NCBI GenBank assembly: GCA_963930775.1
Contig: OZ005707.1
Span: 5,642,001-5,706,000, forward strand
Direction: 5' to 3'
Source of the DNA: Cliona cf. orientalis
Lineage: Eukaryota > Porifera > Demospongiae > Clionaida > Clionaidae
DNA length: 64,000 nucleotides
The notes beneath the pieces are model-generated. The model did not search any database. It had not been told where the DNA came from and was given only the letters and a program-made list of their open reading frames with translations. Position 1 is the first letter of the stretch. Each line of letters starts with the position of its first letter. Position numbers and translations under genes: made by a program. Shown here one piece after another: positions 35,169 to 63,841 of this stretch.

Positions 35169-37264
35169 CTACGGAAAAGTAAATGCAATATACAGTGATA
35201 TTGTAAAGGAATCTCCTCCATGTGTGTACAATGCACATGTATGTGAAATGTGCAGGAATCAGGTTTCATGTAAGTTGGTGATTAGTTATGACTAGCTATG
35301 GTACTAGGTTGAGCACTCAGCTTCATATTAGTAGCTACCTCCCACCTAAAGTAAGTCAGCCACCCCCCCCCCCTAAAATCCAGAATGTATCTAGTCGGAT
35401 AATGCCCGATTTCATACATGCACATGTATACATACAGGTACGTTTCTCTAATAATCAACCAAGTTAGTAAGACCCCATCCCTCGCCAGGCCCCGGCCGAC
35501 CTGGCCTGTTATAGTGGTTATAAAACATGGGACAAACAAGTGGGTGTGCATGCAGTAACATAGTGATTGTACAATGTCACGTTCATACATGTACGTAGTA
35601 CGGTACATGTGTACATAACATGCATGTACATGCGTACACTCGTGAGTACGAGTGAGGTACAATGTACATGATCAGACAACGCGAGAGAACATCTGATCTG
35701 GGTTGGTGTGGCATGCGTCAGTGACCCACATCAAAGCAAACTGTTAGTCAAGTAATTCAGACAGACACATACTGTAGTAGTACCCAACTCAAAAGATATC
35801 AAGCATGCAGCAGTGACAAGAACACTTTTAATATAAAAAACACTCGTCACAAGTTGCTATGTAGTTCAGTTCAGGTGTCATGATCAAGCATTTTTGAACG
35901 TATGTGTGTGCGTCTGCATGCGTTGCTGTATCACTGTGTTTGTGAGCACGAGAATGTTTACCACCATACTGCATATAATAGTTATCTGTCAGTGAGTGAG
36001 CAATATGAGCCCTGCAAGGGCTCATATTGCTCACTCACTGACAGATAACTATTTTGTTGTATCTAGCACTGTTGGTAATGTAGGATTATGTAATCCTGCA
36101 CACCTAATTGGATTGTGGCTAGAGTGTATGGTATGTACTCTGGGTGACTGCTCAACAACCAGTTCTATAAAACTCTTGAACACTACTCTACTGTACTTGG
36201 TTGCTTAGTAACTTACAACAAATAAATATACATGTAGTATGAACATACAAGTGCGTACGAGTCACATACTCTGCCAACAGCTGTCACACTCAGAGCACAG
36301 TGGAGGTGGAGTATTTGGATACTCGCTCACACCACACGAGGCAAATCTCCAATAAGGAATCGGGTGAAGCACTAAATCAAGCACTGTACTATGCTATGAC
36401 ATGTACCAGTTGTATATCAGCCCCTTAGGCAGATAATTATGTATTGTCTACAAATGAGCACTTACAAAGCGTCCACTATGTAAGTACTTAAAAAGGTAGT
36501 CCAGCTAATAATGGAGCTAGTACAATGCTGCAGTAATGAATGGTACACACATTTGACATAACTGGTTCCTTTGTAGATAGTTCACACTTTGTTTCAGGTC
36601 TTGCTTGCAAGCGTGGTGTTTCAAGTGGGGACAAATAATTTATACTTTAGCAGTCTCTTTGTGTACAAATACTTTTAAACACTAGAAGTGTTGGGAGCAG
36701 CTGGTACTGCAGCCAGCCTCAGGGGCATACGCCTATATGCTGCTAGCTCAACCAACCGTATGGCTGGCTCATGTACGCTATTAAACTTAAAAAGCGAGAG
36801 CCTCTCTCTATCTCCACGCTAGTACTCTATCTCGTATCGCACACCCCTGGCGCTGCCGTGATATGATACGTGAGGTTCAATAACCACTCACCTTATTTCA
36901 GAAGCTGAGCGAGGTTTCTTTCGAGCCGGACGATGGGATGGTGCGGACTAATTAGAATGAAAGGGTCGGGGATTTACTCGCTTTTTTCCCTTCCTCCCGC
37001 GGCCCGCGGAAGATAAACACCTGCTGTCTTCAAATTTTGTCAAGACAAACTCAGCAATACTGAGCCACCAGCAGCTATTAATTGTCTTATCTTGTTCAGA
37101 TACATGTTTGTTCCAGCGCAACAACACTACAATTACGAACAATGACAAGTGTTAATGTTGCAATCCACTTCCGGTATTTCCAACAATGACGTCATTGTCG
37201 CGAAAACTAACAAGCCACTACCGGTACCAAGCGTGTTTGCACAACAAAACCCTTTGATGCCACC
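35169..37264. promoter_or_regulatory. Spacer with probable bidirectional promoter near 36.9-37.26 kb
   Basis: A strong minus-strand donor (AAATAAG followed by GTGAGT) has its exon edge at 36892. With the acceptor at 35169 it would splice a non-coding first exon onto the ANK-ZU5-UPA coding exons. That exon would start within a few hundred bases of the plus-strand ATG at 37265, giving a head-to-head promoter. The region around 36890-37010 is the most GC-rich part (CCCGCGGCCCGCGG). The rest of the spacer holds the palindromic repeat and AT-rich sequence. Confidence 0.45.
35978..36052. repeat. Perfect palindrome, 35-bp arms and 5-base loop
   Basis: The arms 35978-36012 and 36018-36052 are exact inverse copies around TGCAA. 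They begin ATAGTTATCTGTCAGTGAGT. The AGTTATCTG end matches the hairpin end of the repeats at 4613 and 33295. About 150 bp further on, GGTTGCTTAGTAACTTACAACAAA (36199-36222) resembles the inverse of the other family end. The palindrome is therefore probably part of a related, rearranged element. Confidence 0.85.
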
Positions 37265-39645
37265 ATGGAGGTATCCGAGAAGCAAACGGTGCCCAGGAAA
37301 GGCCACATTTCCGAGGAGCTACAACAGCAAGCTAAGAAGGCAGTGTCTCCGGTCATCAGTGAGTTCCTGGTGGCCTCGAGGAAAGGCTTCACGCAGCACG
37401 TTCTGCAGACGCTGACAGAGGGCGGGTCTGCTAAAGCTGCAGTTGTTGACAAGGTAGTTAGCACCTACTTATGTTGATTACCTCACTATGCAAACATTGA
37501 GCCACAATAGAGCATGTCTGTGCTAGCATTACGGTATTTTTTTTTCTCTTGCAGCACGGTAGAAATTGCTTGCAGCTGGCTGTTCTGCATGGACACCTTG
37601 ACACTGCTCTAGCTATGCTGCAAACCAAACTGATTGACATCAACTCAGCAAACAAAGTAATGCAATATGGGTATCATATTTTTAAGTGTAGTTTGGCACA
37701 AAGGAGACACTTGGCACGAGAGGCCTATGCAGGTGTAAGTTGAGCCCACTTTTTACCATGCCTCAGAAACTGTCAGCATAAACTACACGACACAAACACA
37801 CCCAATGATTATCTCATACTGGGTGCACCTTTAGCATGATATCGATATTCATCTTCCACTATCACCACATAGTGATTATTTGATCAGTATAATATATTAT
37901 ATACACATACCTGCATTAGATTTATCTGCACCTCTATAATATTAGAGATCTTGTAAACTTTTATACTTTCTCAATGACATACGATATGCAGAGGGGACTG
38001 ACGGCTTTACACGATGCTTGCACTGAGGGACACAAGCACATTGCCCTGCTCCTGCTAGCCATGGGTGCTGATGTAGCTGCTAAGACCAAAGATGGGTGGA
38101 CCTGCCTCATGTGTGCTTGCTCCAACGGACACACCCAGCTGGCCCAGCTGCTAATTGCTGCTGTATGTGATCATGACATCAACATCTCCACAAAAGTATA
38201 TATTATCATGAGAGTAGCTGTTGAAGGCACAATTTACACCAAATGCATACATGTACACCATGGTAATAGTGATTACTAGACTATTATTAATTTGGCATAT
38301 TATTATCGGCATTGGCGACTGACTTCAAAATTGTAAGTTAAGGGCAAAATCCATACAACATTTGAACCTTGAAGATTCTATAATATTGCATGAAGTACAG
38401 GAAATTTTAAATTGAATTTCTCTTTGTATATATATGATATTATTATAGCTTGGTCTAACCGCACTTCACATCGCTGCTTGGAAGGGGCACACATCGATAG
38501 TGGAGCTCCTCATCCAGTCTGGTGCTAATCTGATGGCCCTGGCACACAATGGAAAGACAGCACTTCAGCTAGCTCAGGAGGAAAATCAGCATGAATGTGC
38601 CACTATCCTAACAGCTGCTACCTCAAAGGTAAGCATATTATACAATAATATTAATTGATCCCAAACACTCAAGGGTACCAAAAAAAACATTAATATTGTA
38701 TTGCAGAGATAGGTCAGGTTTTAAATATTGATGAATAATTATTGAATTCAGGATATCAATCTTTTTTGTTCAATAATATAGCAATCTGAGCAGCCCATGT
38801 ATAGAATTGCTGCCCTGGAAGGCCAGCTGAGAATGTGTCAGGATAAACTGGTGCAGTCCCACCGCCAGCAGGATGAACTGAGAAAAAACGAGCGCTCAAG
38901 ATACGAAGAGAGAGTGGCCAACCTAAAGGCAGAATTTGGTGGACAACTCGAAGAAGCATCACAGACCATCACCTCCCTGAGGAAGAGAGTATCTGAGCTG
39001 GAGAGATGTCTAGATAAAGCCACAACAGCCAAATCCCCTCCTGACATTAGGCTTGATGCTCCCACTCCCCCTCCCACAAGATCTCCAGCCACCGTGCGCA
39101 AGAGAAAACATAAAAAGAAACATCTCCATGTCAATGCTGAGACAAGCCCTCAGACGACAGCTGGGGGTGGAGAGGAGTCAGAACCAGTCGGAGATTTGAA
39201 TCTTAATCCAATCGAGTCACGTCAGAGAAGTGCTTCCACTGCTGATCTGAGATCCATCCCTGTGGTAGGTGATGCCAGTAATCTGCAGGATGAGGATGAT
39301 GGAAGGAGAAATGGAGCTGCATATTCACTGAAACTTTCACCTGACATCCAACGATCACCTGAGCTGAACAGCAGTCAAGGAGGGGGAGGGGGTCAGAGTA
39401 AACTCACCACTCAAAGGAGGTCGAGCTATACGGAGAAGATAAGCATTACCACTCTAGTGGAAGAGAGCCTTCGTAATCCAGACTCCATCGCTGCCATCCG
39501 AAGACAGCTCAAATCTGAAGGACTCACTCCAAAGATTCAACGGAAGTTTCCGATGAAACCCAGCACACTGCCATCCATGAGCCCAAAGGATACTGCAACC
39601 ACAAAGGAAACCTCTCCACTGACTAAGGGATCCAATAAAGCATGA
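37265..39645 (+). CDS. Ankyrin-repeat / coiled-coil protein
   Basis: Exons 37265-37453, 37555-37656, 37992-38162, 38449-38628 and 38782-39645 are all phase 0 and give 501 aa. Residues about 60-210 are four to five ankyrin repeats (GLTALHDACTEGHKHIAL, DGWTCLMCACSNGHTQ, GLTALHIAAWKGHTS), one module per exon. The last exon starts with a coiled coil (about 215-290, heptads around LRMCQDKLVQSHRQQDEL). It continues into a basic, Ser/Pro-rich tail (RKRKHKKKH) and a conserved-looking end (TTLVEESLRNPDSIAAIRRQ). I do not recognise a named orthologue. A cytoplasmic or nuclear scaffold is the most that can be said. The one-repeat-per-exon layout is unlike the single huge ankyrin exon of copies A and B. 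Confidence 0.75.
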
Positions 39646-39699
39646 TTGTATTATTAATTAAGATGTAATTAATTGCGCGCGATTGATTAAAATTTAATA

Positions 39700-42337
39700 A
39701 TGAAAATTTTTATGAATGCGAAGGTCAAAGGTCACAGTGCATGTAGATTTATAAACTTGCAAGGGATTATGGAGCTGTACAGAAGGCAGAGTAGTTGCCA
39801 GTTCCTTCCAGGATCGTTGAAAGCAGTCATTCTGATTGGAGGGCCCCTTGTTGGTAAGCCTGACACATGCAGTGTGGCGAGAAAGAGCTATAGGATAGTC
39901 CCTAGAGTCTTGCAAATTCAGTTGTAGAGTGTAGGTACTTCAATAGTGTGGGTTGAGATTGATAGTACATGCAGTACTGTAGTCTCGAGAGATTGATCAC
40001 TGATAATGTTTCTAATATCTACTGAATGCAGGCACTCGTTTCCGTCCCCTCTCCCTTGAGCTCCCCCAAGCACTGTTTCCCATCGCTGGTGTGCCTCTAT
40101 TAGAACACCACATCGATGCCTGTGCTGCGGTAAGACCATCGGGTATATACAGTGATACCATACTGATAGAGAGGGGGGATAATGACTGAAAGTATATGTA
40201 CTATGTACACACTTACACTACATATGCTCTTGATTGGTGATAATGTGAGATAATGATTGTGTGATTTGTCGATCTACTTAAAATTAACATACCGCATATG
40301 TGCACATGACAGCATGGCCGTTAAACTTGAATTTCATAACTCATGCAGCTATCTTCAGTAAAGGAGATACTACTGATTGGGTTCTACCAGCAGTCCAAGG
40401 AGATGGCTAGATTCATTCTCGACATGCAAAAGAAACATAACCTCTCAATTAGGTTACTAAATCCACAAGCACTGATGCTAAAATACCATTGTCATAACAA
40501 TAATGATTATAATAATATGTATTATTACAGATATTTGCAGGAGTACTGCCCCCTTGGAACTGGCGGGGGCATATATCATTTCCGAGATCAGATATTGAGG
40601 GGTAACCCCAGAGCATTCTTTGTACTTCATTCAGACGTCTGCTGCACTTTCCCAATTGTTGAAATGGAGGAGTTTCAGAATGTCAAGCAAGGATTTGTGG
40701 TGCTGGGATCAGAGGTCAGTTGGAACTATGATTATTATGTGTCAGCTAGTATGTGCTGCAGTATATACCAATGTGTTATTATGAATCATAATTGAGTTGA
40801 GTCTCTGGCTAACACTCTCTCTCTTCTTCTGTCCCCCCACATGTACCCTTATTTTATCATAGGCTAATGAGAGTCAATCCCTCAACTATGGGTGCATTGC
40901 TGAAGATCCAAAAACTCACAAGGTAAATTATTAATTAGCCGTAAACCGACGAGCATTCTATTTGTGATTATTCATGACATTGTACATGTATATATATATA
41001 ATAATTATTAATACATGTACATTTCAGGTTCTTCACTACGTGGAAAAGCCAGGGACATTTGTGAGCAGTACAGTCAACGCTGGTGCTTACCTCTTCACTC
41101 CCGACCTATTTGACCATCTGGGTAAAGTATTTGCTGCTAACCACCAGAATGAGCTCATGTAAGTAGTATGATTATACCCTCTCATTAATAAATTCATTAG
41201 TAATGACCTCTCCAGCCCTGAGTATGCCAGGGATCGGATTGACCTTGATCGAAGTGTGCTTACTCCACTGGCTGAAGCTGGAAAGCTGTATGTGTACAAG
41301 ATGAAATCAGGGTTCTGGTGTCAAGTCAAGACAGCAGGGTGAATTATGAGGAAGAGAGGGACAAGGAGATGGAGATGGAGGGAGGGAGGGAGAGGGAGAG
41401 AGGGAGAGAGAGAGAGAATAGAGATGACAATGCGTACACATATCCGCACCTGTAGGGCAGCCATATATGCCAACCGGCTGTATCTCTCTCTCATCCACGA
41501 GCGTCGGCCAGAGCTCCTGACCACCAATGGGGGCGACTCAGAGTCTCCGCACATCATAGGGCACGTCAGGATACACCCCACGGCTAACATTGACCCTACA
41601 TGCACTGTGAGTCTACCACCCACCTACATCGGTATCAACCACGAAATTTTATCTCTCTCTGCATGATAATTTTATTAAATTTTTATAGCTTGGTCCTAAT
41701 GTATACATTGGTCCCAATGTCACAGTCGCGGCTGGAGCAAGAGTGAAGGAAGCTATCATCTTGGACAGAGCAGAAATACAGGTACTACTAATACTAAAAC
41801 AATACTTGTGTGTGCCTAAAAAGTGGTAATAAACATCATACATGTAATTAATTTTGTTCAGGAACATAGCTGTGTACTGCATAGTATCATCGGCTGGGAC
41901 TGTATATTGGGGGCGTGGTCTAGGGTGGAGGGTTACCCCTGTGATCCCAACCCCAATGACCCGATGGCTAGTGTCTCCAGTGAGTCTCTCTTTAACGAGG
42001 AGGGGCGCCTCAATCCAAGCATCACCATTCTAGGTGAGTATTTTAGACTATACAAAGTCATGTACAAAAACAGGCTATAGGTCGGGGAATACATTATGTA
42101 TCTTTCCAATGAAAATAGTCACTTTTTTGTATGGGTATAATATAGAACCACCTCCTGGTAGAACAGATGGTGTAGAGGGGATTTAATGGCTTTCAGAATA
42201 TTGAACTATTTTCCCCCTTATTAAATTTTTGAACAGGTCAGGGAGTAAGCGTCAATTCTGAGAAGATGGTGCTCAACTCCATTGTTCTCTCTCACAAGGA
42301 GTTGGCCCATAGCTACAAAAACCAAATCATTCTCTAG
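39700..42337 (+). CDS. GMPPA: GDP-mannose pyrophosphorylase subunit alpha
   Basis: Exons 39700-39853, 40032-40129, 40349-40452, 40531-40714, 40863-40922, 41028-41158, 41216-41338, 41456-41606, 41689-41781, 41862-42033 and 42237-42337; phases close to 456 aa. The nucleotidyltransferase start ([20 protein letters not shown]), [33 protein letters not shown] and the left-handed beta-helix repeats ([32 protein letters not shown]) match animal GMPPA. The C-terminus [15 protein letters not shown] is nearly that of vertebrates. GMPPA is the regulatory, GDP-mannose-sensing partner of the catalytic beta subunit in the cytosol. The ATG at 39700 gives about 40 residues ahead of the usual start; an internal ATG at 39769 is also possible. 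No frame damage is seen. Confidence 0.93.
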
Positions 42338-42723
42338 AACTTTGCTAATTTTTTTAATGGAAAAGTTCAGGTCATTAAATTTTTCTCTGTGTCAAGGTTA
42401 TTACATTTTGTAATCGATTAACAGGATATTGTTATTTTGCACAATTGTGCTGGTAAATGGTTGTTGATTGCCGTAAATATCTACTATGTTAAGCGTTGTA
42501 TCACCATGGTGCTAAGGTGTAACACGCCACAGGCTTCGCACCTCTTATTAATTGCTTCCTGAACAATAGTTAGGTATGGACCAGGTATAGCCTAGTTAAA
42601 TCACACTATCATGTCATAGTAACAGCCTTGCTATGTATATGTGTACATATAGCTCTGCGCTAATGTTCGTGGGCTAAAAAGCTAGCTTTGTAGGCGATAC
42701 TGAAGTTATAGTGTACATTAGTT
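42338..42723. other. Intergenic spacer between GMPPA and the coiled-coil gene
   Basis: About 385 bp of AT-rich sequence. It should hold the 3' end of GMPPA and the promoter of the next gene. I see no repeat or extra gene. Confidence 0.4.
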
Positions 42724-45700
42724 ATGGAATATTATGGAGTCAACCCCCAAGGCTACCATGGCATCAATTTCGGTAGTTTTGTACCAAAACCATCATTCAA
42801 AGTCAGACAACTAGCAGCCTCAAGTGCCAGGAGGGATGCCACAATCAGCACTACAGCCAACAGAGAAGACTACGGTTATATACGACAACAGCAGCAGCAT
42901 CGGGATACCAGAAGGCTTCGCGGCTGCTCTCTGCCAGAGATCAAGGTGAAGAGGCTCCTTAAAGAGCCTAAAAAGAAGCACTCTGGAGCTCACACGTTTG
43001 GTGGTGCTTCCAGTGAGAAGATGAGGTTTCCTGTCATTGTACCAACAGCTGACACAACAAACCCTAATTATGACCCAACTCCAAGGAGAGGACCTCAGTG
43101 GATGGGAGGAAATGAACATGACAGGGAGAGGAGAGTGGTGAGGAATGAAGAGCCATGGTGGAAGTGGTCAAAGAGGCATCACGATGACGACAAACAGACT
43201 GGGAGGAATCATTCACATAAGCAAAGGTTGCCACAAATAGAGAATTTATCGGCCCAACATTGTTCCAAAGAGAAGGCAAAGCATATACAGCACAATTTGA
43301 GACAGAAGCTTCCACCACTGCTCGGATACAGGGACGATAATGGAAATTTAACTTTCTCAGAGGCTGAAAATGATGTTAATATGAGAGCCTTGGGTAACAA
43401 ATCTAGTAGAAATGTCTTCATGAACAGACGGTACTACTACTCTTACTCCAGAGATGGAATACGACCTTATCGTCCTGAGGCAAAAGTGAGTAACGCTTAT
43501 CTTTATGATTTGAGCAACCTTCAACCTTCCAATCCTGACTATGCCGCTCATCAAGAAGCCATGATTAGTTCGATGCACAATGAGCTACAGGCTGTGACTG
43601 GTGTGCTTCCACTACAGGGTGGTTCTACCTTGGGAGCAAAGGTAAAACAATCTTTGAATCGTAGCCATGAACGAAATGCAAAGAAGTGGAAGAGACAGCC
43701 TGTGGTTATCAATATTGATAGCTCATATGCTGACTCTGAGTTGGAAGAGGAGGAGAAGGAGGAAGGAGGAGCTACCACTGCACCCGTAACAAAGCATCCC
43801 AAAACACTAAACCAGAATCATTTAAAAGCATTGGCTATTCTTCAGGAACTCATTAATATCCTAAATAGTGCTGAGTTCGTCCCTGGCTCAGAGTACAGCG
43901 GCTCCAATGAAGCCAGTTCCGTTAGTGAGGTACCAATCCTTAGTCAAATCAACCTAGGGGACTTTTTCCAGAAACCAGAGTCAGTGATAAAGCAATACGA
44001 TCGTTTCAAGAATATCACCCGTAGTGTCCACCATCCCCCGAATGATGATACATCTGCTGAACAGGTCAAGTTAGAACACAAGGAGAAGCACAAAAATTCT
44101 CACTTGGAAGAGAAGGATCGCTTTGGACTGACCCAGTTAATGGCTGTGCATCGCCTTCAAACTGGGTCAAATGAGGATCTATCTAGTATGGATCTCATTA
44201 ATGCAGCTGCTAAGCTCACTACTCGAGCTTATGATAGTCAGAATATCGATAAAATAAAAACTAGTAATGAAAGTTTCAAAAGCCGGAGCAATAAGAGGGA
44301 TGAATCCATACTAGGGGATAACAACCAGCATCCAGAACTTGCTCAATTGTTGGCCGTACAGCAATTTCAAGCTTTGAATGGGAATCTCTCTAGTGCTGAG
44401 GTACCTGATGAATCAAAAAATGTTCCCAACTTCACTGACAGTGATGAGATAGGAGTAAGCCACCATTCATTCACCCAAAAATCTCTATCTGAGAAGTGTG
44501 ATATCCAAGCCCAATTGGTGTGTGTTAATCTGAACGACCAGTTCCTTCAATTTTCCAACGGTAGGCCAAAGAAACAATTTTTGAAGAGACATCTGAGCAA
44601 TCAGAAATCAGTACACAATGTATCAAAGCTTCTCCTTATTGAGCCAGCGGAGAAACAACAAAATCCAAGACCTGATCTGGTAATTAGTGGAGAAAGACTA
44701 AAGCACCTCTACAACTTGGGACTTCTCAACGGCGATGAAGAATTGAGCCAACTAGCAATAAGAGGTTAGTAGTACTATCCATATAAAGGATAATAATAGT
44801 TATTATATATACAAAATATAATAAATATCATGCAGCTGAAGAATGTATGACAGTTAGCCGAGAGCAGCTAACCAGGTTCCAGGAGATTTGTGATCAGGCA
44901 GGTGTAGCTATAAGTGATTCTACCATTCCACATCCTGGAGAGATGTCAGCCTTGGAAAACATCACTGATGATAGTGACTTTCCAGGGATTGAGGTCAATA
45001 TGGATGATCATTCTGGCATCAACTGCACTGATGGTAAGCCCTAGTTTTTCATTTGACCATGATATCATAATTATATTTATTTCACAGCCTCAGATCATGG
45101 TGAAATTAAAGGCCTCCTTGTTGAGGCTGATACTGAGCAGGAAGATGGAGGGGTGGACGGTCGACATCAAGATCAACTTGGAAACACTGCACTGAAGTTC
45201 AGCCGAGACCTCAGTTGGGACTTGGAATCTGAGTTTGCTCGAGTCCAAGCCATGGATCTCCAACAGAGACTACAAATGGAACAGCTGAAGAAAGAAAGGA
45301 AAGTATTGGACTCTGTGAAGAGGGACCTCCAGCGATTTCAAGAGACTTTGCATGGCGGCAGTGGCAGTGAGAGTGGAGAAAGGCCTATGAGACAGAGAGA
45401 GTCTCTCTTACCACCTCCACCCCCTCCAAGGAAGAAGAACAAGTCAAGAGCTTCAAAGAAGAACGAGCAACAGAGAAAGATTGAAGATGCGTTAATGTCC
45501 TCTGATCTATCTGCTAGTGAGGTAGAGGGATTGGGAATGGAGAATATAGAATTGGGAGAATCGGAGATGGAAGATTTCGGGAGTACATCATCTGAACAAC
45601 ACCTGGATGAATTTGGCGATCAGTTACTCGATAATCAATTGGATTCCAGCTCCATCATTGCTGTGGATGATGAGAGTGCAAGGGAAGGTGATCAAATTGA

Positions 45701-47502
45701 TGATCAAGGTGACTTTATTGAGCATTCAGAAACCGTAACCGATAGATATCCAGCCATTCCTGACGTGATTGAAGAGGAGAGTGATGGGTATTTGAGCGAT
45801 TCTGACATCGACGAGAATACTCACTCTGACGACGAATCACAGCAATCACAGACCAGTTTAGCATCTAAGAAACTACTCCCAAAATCGGTACTTGAGGAAG
45901 AAAACCAGCCTGAGGTTGAATTTGACAACAATGCTGAATCTGAAGATGTTTCTACCAAAGCAATGTACGATAGTGTTATATCAGATCTAACCAATTCGGA
46001 ATCTACACATGAACAAAAAGAGCAAGAGCACAGAACTAGTACGTCACAGAGAACAAACACTAGAGGTGGAGGAAGACCAGTTTCTAAGCTTGTGAATATG
46101 GATTCTTGGTCACATAGTGTGGATGCTGGTGGCGTTGGCTCTACCAGATCATCTGATTCCACTAGAGGAATGAGGGGAAGTGCTTTAAGATCGCAGAGAG
46201 GAAAGAGAACCAGTTCCTCAGAATCTAAGGGTGCTAGTATTGGAGAGGTAAGTAATAATACATTTTAGCTATTCATGTCATTGCCAAACATTATACTAGG
46301 CCCCATTCAAGTGTTTGATCTGGAAAATTTGGGCTATAGTATGGATACAGCTATAATAATATTTATGCGGTGCAATCTTGATTGTGATTATGATTTTTAT
46401 TTATAGGATACAGGACTGTCCGTGTCTCGACCTCAGACTGTGCAGCAGATTGATGTGGGGTCGAGGACTAGCAGTGGACAGAGGAGTCGTCTACCCACCA
46501 GAGAGAGGTCAAGAAAGAGCTCCCGAGCACAGATGACAGTTGCTGATCCTACACAGGTGCTGGTCCACCGCAAATCTGAATTGGCCAAACAGAAGCTGAT
46601 CGAGGCGCAGAGAAAAGAGGCTCAACTAGAGCAAGAAAGAGAAAGGCAAAGGCAGGAGAAGCTAATACGACAAGCTGAATTTGAAGACCGGATGAGTGCA
46701 GCTTTCAAGAGTGAAGAGGATGAGATAAGGAGAAAAAGAAAACTTAAAGCTGAGGTAAAATTAATAACAATAATAACAATTATTATTACAGTTGTGCAAT
46801 GGAATTTTTCTTTGTGTCTGTCTATAGGCTCGCAGAAAAGCTGAAGAGTTAGAGGAGCAGAGGCAGGCACTGGTGCAGCGGATGAAGCGGGAGGAGGCAC
46901 AGAGAGAAGCTGAGGAGAAGGCTAGACACTCTGCAATGCTAGAGGGTCTCAGGCAGGAGGCTGAAAGAAGGTAATATCAATTTTTAGACTAGTGAAGCAT
47001 TCTTAATTGCATTCACCACTAAGAGTGAGCTCGCTGAGGAGAATGGGCTGAATGCTAGTTGCTAGCATAGTGAATTCACCAAATCCTGAATTATATTCTA
47101 AATTCATGTCTTTTTCATTCATTTAGGCACCTACAAGTGATGCATGAAAAAGGAGTCATAGAAGATTATCAAGACTGTATCAGCGCCTTCAACGAATGGG
47201 AGTACGCTTATATCGACTACTACTTAGGAGACAGCTATTCGCAGGAGGCTCGAAAGATTGATCAATCCATGAAGCTCAAGCAAGAACAGCTTCTTCACCA
47301 GAAGATGATGGAAGCATTCGAGTATAAGCGAAAAGAGCTCTTGGAAAAGCTCAAGGCTGCTCAGAAAGAGCTAATGATGGAGCTGGAACTCGAGAAAGGA
47401 GAGCTGGATCACTTTATGAAGATATCTCGTGCCTTTGTGTTCACCTACTTTAAGAGAGTGCCCGATCAGGCCTTCATGATACCTCAAGAGCTGCTCGTAT
47501 AG
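42724..47502 (+). CDS. Large acidic coiled-coil protein of unknown function
   Basis: Exons 42724-44764, 44836-45033, 45088-46247, 46407-46754, 46828-46970 and 47127-47502; phases close to 1,421 aa. The N-terminal 680 residues are basic and low in recognisable domains. The middle (about 750-1130) is Glu/Asp/Ser-rich with PPPPPPRKKNKSR. A long charged helix (about 1190-1320; LAKQKLIEAQRKEAQLEQER) precedes a conserved-looking end, EDYQDCISAFNEWEYAYIDY then FVFTYFKRVPDQAFMIP. The helix-rich, disordered layout resembles KIAA2012-type or cilium-associated proteins, but I cannot prove an orthologue. There is no signal peptide or membrane segment. The start ATG opens a 2-kb exon that fits no other start better. 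Confidence 0.7.
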
Positions 47503-47829
47503 ACAGTGGAGAATTCCTTGTCTGACATTGCTCGAGTTTATGTACGTATCCATCTACTGCGCACGCGCGAGACGCGCATGTTGTCGATCATTACCAGAAA
47601 TAATCAATTGTTTACTTCCTGTTGATTTTCTTTGATCATTCTAAAACCGCATGGGATGTCGCTCGAGCTAGATTAATCACCGGGCATGTGTCAGAAAGTG
47701 TTAGTTTTGTCTTCGTAGCTTAGCTCCTTGAAGGATCTCTCCTGCAACTAAGTAGTCACGCTGCTAAAGGACTACATCGCCGCCAAAAATCCAAGCTGTC
47801 CGTTCATCGCGATCTTCGATCGAATCAAC
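47503..47829. promoter_or_regulatory. Short spacer and probable promoter of the PFTAIRE kinase gene
   Basis: Only 327 bp separate the coiled-coil gene stop from the next start codon in the same direction. It contains CpG-rich pieces (GCGCACGCGCGAGACGCGC near 47556) in otherwise AT-rich DNA, consistent with a compact promoter. No polyadenylation hexamer is obvious. Confidence 0.4.
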
Positions 47830-63681
<15,852 letters not shown>

Positions 63682-63835
63682 TGGTGAGCCTAGTGGACTA
63701 ATTCAAACGCTTGCTCACTCGCACCACCTCTTGCAATCACTAATTCCTCTCTTTTAATTATTTGTGCCATGGAATGGTATACATGAACCAATGAAGTGTC
63801 CTTTTTGTTTTTGTGTTGTTCATTTGTGTGTGTGG

Positions 63836-63841
63836 AATAAA
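63836..63841 (+). terminator. Polyadenylation signal of the PFTAIRE kinase gene
   Basis: AATAAA lies about 155 bases after the TGA stop at 63679-63681, preceded by a GT-rich stretch. It is the best candidate for the transcript end. Confidence 0.55.
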
